Made by a program: the position numbers and the translations under genes. From F22 sp963675625 (GTDB lineage Bacteria > Bacteroidota > Bacteroidia > Bacteroidales > Bacteroidaceae), in the NCBI GenBank assembly GCA_963675625.1, contig OY776497.1, positions 2,232,001 to 2,296,000 on the forward strand: 64,000 nucleotides of DNA, in the 5' to 3' direction. The notes beneath the pieces were generated by a model. The model saw only the letters and a list, made by a program, of their open reading frames with translations, did not search any database and was not told where the DNA came from. This document shows, in pieces, positions 61,048 through 64,000 of the stretch (the stretch's first letter is position 1; each line of letters begins with the position of its first letter).

Positions 61048-62058
61048 TTATTTTTTCAGAAACATAGTAAACCAATCCATTTGTTGCGAGATACCCTCTT
61101 TGAGTGATGTTTGAGCCACATACCCAAAGTCACGTTCAAACTTCGTGATATCTGCATATGTTTGATAGACATCCCCTTTTTGCATCGGCACAAACTCTTT
61201 GATTGCTTCCTTGCCTAGTTTTTCTTCAATCGTGTGTATGAAGTCCATCAGTTGCACTGGATGTCCGCAACCAATATTGTAGATTTCTGAACGCGTACTA
61301 GTCACCTCAGCATCTACTGTTCTAACGACTCCTTCGATAATATCATCGATATAGGTGAAATCGCGAGATAGATTGCCATTGTTAAATACACGTATCGGTT
61401 TATCGTGTAAAATAGCATCAGCAAAAAGCCATGGAGCCATATCGGGACGTCCCCATGGTCCATAAACCGTAAAGAAGCGTAGAGCCGTTGAATTTAGTCC
61501 ATATAGATCGGCGTAGACATGCGCCAATAATTCATTGCTTCGTTTAGTCGCTGCATAGACAGATGCAGGATCGTCTACTCGGTCATCTTCTGCAAAGGGC
61601 ACTTTTTTATTTCCCCCATAGACCGAACTTGAAGAAGCATATACTAAGTGTTGTACCGATTCGCTAGCACGGCAGCACTCCAACACATTGGTAAAACCAC
61701 GCATATTGCTGGTGATATATGCTTGAGGATTCTTGATGGAGTATCTCACTCCAGCCTGAGCAGCCAAGTTGACCACTACATCGAAGGCATATTTGTCGAA
61801 GAGTGCTTTCATGCCCTCTTCATCTTCAAGTTTTAACTGTATAAATGTATAACTTGGAAATTTGGAACTTGATACTTCTTGGCCGTATATGATGTGCTCT
61901 CTGGAGATACCTCCCCATTCCAATCGAGCATATTTTAAGTTAACATCATAATAATCATTGATGCAATCAATGCCTATAACATTATCGCCTCTACTAGCCA
62001 AACGGCGTGCTAAGTAGCTACCGATAAATCCAGCGGTACCTGTGATAAGTATTTTCAT
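61048..62058 (-). CDS. NAD-dependent nucleotide-sugar epimerase (UDP-glucuronate 4-epimerase-like)
   Basis: 336 residues. The Rossmann motif GTAGFIGSYLARRL and the catalytic pattern VYASSSSVYGG...VYAATKRSNE (S...YxxxK, here Y-A-A-T-K) define the extended SDR family. AAQAGVRYSIKNPQAYI and FFTVYGPWGRPDMAPWLFADAIL are the UDP-glucuronate 4-epimerase variants. It would supply an epimerised UDP-sugar, for example UDP-galacturonate, to envelope glycosylation, fitting the three genes that follow. The exact sugar is inferred from family similarity. Confidence 0.93.
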   Translation of the reverse strand: MKILITGTAGFIGSYLARRLASRGDNVIGIDCINDYYDVNLKYARLEWGGISREHIIYGQEVSSSKFPSYTFIQLKLEDEEGMKALFDKYAFDVVVNLAAQAGVRYSIKNPQAYITSNMRGFTNVLECCRASESVQHLVYASSSSVYGGNKKVPFAEDDRVDDPASVYAATKRSNELLAHVYADLYGLNSTALRFFTVYGPWGRPDMAPWLFADAILHDKPIRVFNNGNLSRDFTYIDDIIEGVVRTVDAEVTSTRSEIYNIGCGHPVQLMDFIHTIEEKLGKEAIKEFVPMQKGDVYQTYADITKFERDFGYVAQTSLKEGISQQMDWFTMFLKK

Positions 62059-62104
62059 TATTTTTGATTTAGTCTTTGATCTCTAATGTCTAGAACAATA
62101 GAGA

Positions 62105-62112
62105 CAAAGGTA
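62105..62112 (-). promoter_or_regulatory. -7 promoter box for the epimerase/glycosylation operon
   Basis: TACCTTTG on the minus strand, 46 bp before the epimerase ATG at 62058; fits TAnnTTTG. The 430-bp gap to 62488 holds this box, the terminator at 62275 and otherwise AT-rich sequence without recognised features. Confidence 0.6.
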
Positions 62113-62274
62113 CAATTTCAGAAGTCTCTAAAGGCATGATTGGGGGTAAAAAATATTTTTTTCGTGCGTTATTCAGTTTTTTTACAGATTTGGAAACACG
62201 CATGTAATAATATGCCATAAACATAACTCAAATTGTATATATCGAGTTGCTGTCGTTACATATCTATCAAATAA

Positions 62275-62304
62275 AAGTCGTACTCATAACTCTGAGTACG
62301 ACTT
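62275..62304 (-). terminator. Terminator downstream of the alpha/beta hydrolase gene
   Basis: AAGTCGTACTCA (62275-62286) pairs with TGAGTACGACTT (62293-62304), a perfect 12-bp stem with a 6-nt loop. On the minus strand it is followed by TTATTT. It lies about 180 bp beyond the hydrolase stop, so the 3' untranslated region would be long. Confidence 0.75.
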
Positions 62305-62487
62305 ATACATCGTTTTTTCCTTATTTTGTTGCCACACTTAGCAACGCTAATACCATGTTTCCTTCACATTTTAGATCAAAATACTTATTCTACATTTCTT
62401 AGATAGCATAAGATCGGAAAAGTTTAATCTAAAAATGTTTTATTTTTCATTTCATCCCTTATCGTAGATATATGGTAGCACAACAGG

Positions 62488-63441
62488 CTACTGATTATAC
62501 GTATCTACGAAAGCTTTTACTTTGTTGGTATATTGGGTAGGAGCTGTTTTATAGGCAAAGGCATGCGTTGCACCAGGGACAATCCATAATTCCTTGGTTC
62601 CCCTTTTGGCTTTATACAATGTATGCACCATCCACGTAGGCACATACGTATCTTTATCCCCATGTATAAAGAGCATAGGTTTGTCACACTTGGCCACTTG
62701 TTTCAGTGCCGATGCTTGTTGAAACGACCAGCCATATCGAATTTGACTGATAAGGCTCGCTATATTTAGTACGGGAAAAGTTGGCAGAGAATACTTCGTT
62801 TTTAATTCCCCTGCAAATTCGTCCCACACAGAAGTATAGCCACAATCTTCAACAAAACACTTGACATAATCAGGTGTTTTTTCACCAGATACCATCATCG
62901 TTGTTGCCGCACCCATAGAGATCCCATGCACCACCATATCGGTATGTCCTCCCCACAGGTTGTTGGCCACTTCCATCCATTGCAATACATCGATGCGGTC
63001 ATCCCATCCCATTTGGACGGCATCCCCCTCACTGGCACCATGATATTCGAGTTCGGGTAGCAATACATTATATCCTAGTTGATGACTATACAGATAGGCG
63101 ATATGAATCATACGCATCGCATTGGCCGTATATCCATGCACCACAATGGCCGTTTTATTGGTGGCACTATCTGCCGGAATATAAAAGGCATGCAAGCGAT
63201 TGCCCTCTTGGTCAGTAATGAGCGTATCCAATAAGCGATGTTCCTTGTACAACTCCCTTTGCCAATTGTGTTCGGTAGGGTAGCGTGCTGCCATCAAACT
63301 ATCCGTCCACAACATATCCCGTTGCGGACCATTGGGAGTGAGAGCTGTATTGACCATATACCATGAAGTGGCTAGTACCGAAAGTACAAACGTGACAACC
63401 AATACCAATAAAGCTCTAATGATGAGGTATTTATTTTTCAT
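62488..63441 (-). CDS. Alpha/beta hydrolase, membrane-anchored
   Basis: 317 residues. An N-terminal signal anchor (YLIIRALLVLVVTFVLSVLATSWYMV) suggests a periplasm-facing enzyme held in the inner membrane. Hydrolase features: TAIVVHGYTANAMRM (oxyanion region), nucleophile elbow VVHGISMGAATTMM (G-I-S-M-G), FIHGDKDTYVPTWM (Asp) and PGATHAFAY (His). This resembles the BAAT/YfhR-like serine hydrolases common in Bacteroidetes. Substrate unknown. It is 83 bp downstream of aroE on the same strand. Confidence 0.9.
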   Translation of the reverse strand: MKNKYLIIRALLVLVVTFVLSVLATSWYMVNTALTPNGPQRDMLWTDSLMAARYPTEHNWQRELYKEHRLLDTLITDQEGNRLHAFYIPADSATNKTAIVVHGYTANAMRMIHIAYLYSHQLGYNVLLPELEYHGASEGDAVQMGWDDRIDVLQWMEVANNLWGGHTDMVVHGISMGAATTMMVSGEKTPDYVKCFVEDCGYTSVWDEFAGELKTKYSLPTFPVLNIASLISQIRYGWSFQQASALKQVAKCDKPMLFIHGDKDTYVPTWMVHTLYKAKRGTKELWIVPGATHAFAYKTAPTQYTNKVKAFVDTYNQ

Positions 63442-63524
63442 GACAGTATGTATAGTGTAAGTATATTATAGATACGATTATAGGCACGATTCTATGTACG
63501 AATGATGTAGTTGCTTTCATTCAT

Positions 63525-64000
63525 CTATTTATCATGAAGCCCATTCCATATCTCCCAACTGACCTCGGCTTGCAGGATCAGCATTTCCAAGCCATTCTTG
63601 ACCTTTGCCCCTTGTGCCCGTCCTTTTTGCATGAACTTAGTATCACTAGGATTGTAGATTAAATCGTATAAGACATGGTCACTTGTGAGCAGTTCATAGG
63701 GAATATTAGGACATTCAGTGGTATGTGGAAACATGCCCACAGGAGTACAGTTCACAATCACTTTATGCTGATCTAAGACCTCAGGAGTGAGTTCGTCGTA
63801 CATGTATGTCGAGTCATTGCGATGTTCACGAGACACAAACATAGAAGCTATTCCCAAACTCTTCAAACCGTGGTATACCGCTTTAGAAGCCCCACCAGTG
63901 CCCAATATAAGCGCATGGGTATGCTTCTTGGCATCAATCATCGGTTCGATAGATTTGGTAAATCCCACAATATCCGAATTGTATCCGATCAGTTTGACTT
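63525..64000 (-). CDS. aroE: Shikimate dehydrogenase, C-terminal part (truncated by window edge)
   Basis: The minus-strand frame is open to the window end and begins in mid-gene as ...VKLIGYNSDIVGFTKSI, the G-Y-N-x-D-x-x-G-F block of AroE. The NADP-binding motif ALILGTGGASKAVYHGL follows, then VNCTPVGMFPHT and YDLIYNPSDTKFMQKGRAQGAKVKNGLEMLILQA. About 158 residues are visible; roughly the first 90 lie outside. It reduces 3-dehydroshikimate to shikimate. The internal ATG at 63968 is not the real start because the conserved sequence continues upstream of it. Confidence 0.95.
   Translation of the reverse strand, partial: VKLIGYNSDIVGFTKSIEPMIDAKKHTHALILGTGGASKAVYHGLKSLGIASMFVSREHRNDSTYMYDELTPEVLDQHKVIVNCTPVGMFPHTTECPNIPYELLTSDHVLYDLIYNPSDTKFMQKGRAQGAKVKNGLEMLILQAEVSWEIWNGLHDK

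Overview
The window looks like chromosome of a member of the Bacteroidales (Bacteroidetes). Signs of this are a SusC/SusD pair with an associated lipoprotein, the DUF4302 and DUF5687 families, a glutaminyl-cyclase-type M28 lipoprotein, the fused DAHP synthase/chorismate mutase, and many copies of the Bacteroidetes -7 promoter box TAnnTTTG in front of genes on both strands. It is moderately AT-rich and mostly housekeeping. I see no phage, insertion sequence, integrase, rRNA operon or CRISPR array. Genus cannot be fixed from what is visible; a Bacteroidaceae/Prevotellaceae-like gut or oral species is a reasonable guess.

Layout. 1-4.0 kb: end of a SusC porin, a SusD lipoprotein, a HExxH zinc-hydrolase lipoprotein and a DUF4302 lipoprotein, together one import locus. 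4-10.8 kb: nucleoside kinase (-), HAD phosphatase/ribF/CPBP protease (+), then SufE, an M28 glutaminyl-cyclase-like lipoprotein and LD-carboxypeptidase (-). 10.8-13.1 kb: ptb-buk (butyryl phosphate to butyrate, making ATP). 13.2-16.7 kb: a small orphan HTH protein, two identical tRNA-Ser(UGA) genes, dnaB, ispE. 16.8-26.1 kb: comEC, rpe, fmt, a ClC antiporter and sua5 on the minus strand; recJ and recQ on the plus strand. 26.2-32.2 kb: gltD and gltB. 32.6-34.8 kb: an XRE/cupin regulator followed by an acyl-CoA synthetase. 35-40.1 kb: rpmA/rplU, an ABC-2-like exporter (ATPase plus DUF5687), pth, ribosomal L25, yraN. 40.1-44.4 kb: a phenylalanine/tyrosine operon (pheA, aminotransferase, DAHP synthase-chorismate mutase, tyrA). 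44.5-47.6 kb: a TonB receptor and bioB. 47.8-51.4 kb: trpS, an M20 dipeptidase, aroC. 51.6-55.0 kb: a four-gene cassette of HPr-kinase-like protein, S26-type peptidase, PqqD-like protein and ABC exporter. 55.0-57.2 kb: rlmH, a DbpA-like helicase, and a repeat-rich gap. 57.2-62.1 kb: a membrane protein and a probable lipid-A/envelope glycosylation operon (LAB_N protein, GT2, ArnT-like GT39, nucleotide-sugar epimerase). 62.5-64 kb: an alpha/beta hydrolase and a truncated aroE.

Two observations stand out. First, the pheA operon has a 21-codon leader ORF not listed as a gene by length-based calling. Ten of its residues 7-18 are Phe or Tyr. A strong intrinsic terminator follows it, and a GCGGGA segment right after the leader stop can compete for the terminator arm. 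This is a textbook layout for ribosome-mediated attenuation, here in a Bacteroidetes. Second, the 51.6-55.0 kb cassette has the tailoring, recognition, protease and export parts expected of a ribosomal-peptide (RiPP/lasso-like) maturation system. It has no recognisable cyclase and no precursor peptide in the cluster. Its protease-like member carries the Ser/His ('HRV') arrangement of ER/archaeal-type signal peptidases instead of Ser/Lys.

Many CDS starts were moved downstream from the longest open frame where the longest frame began with TTG/GTG, overlapped a promoter box or a neighbour, or carried extra N-terminal residues not expected of the family. All function calls rest on motif reading by eye; no database search was run.
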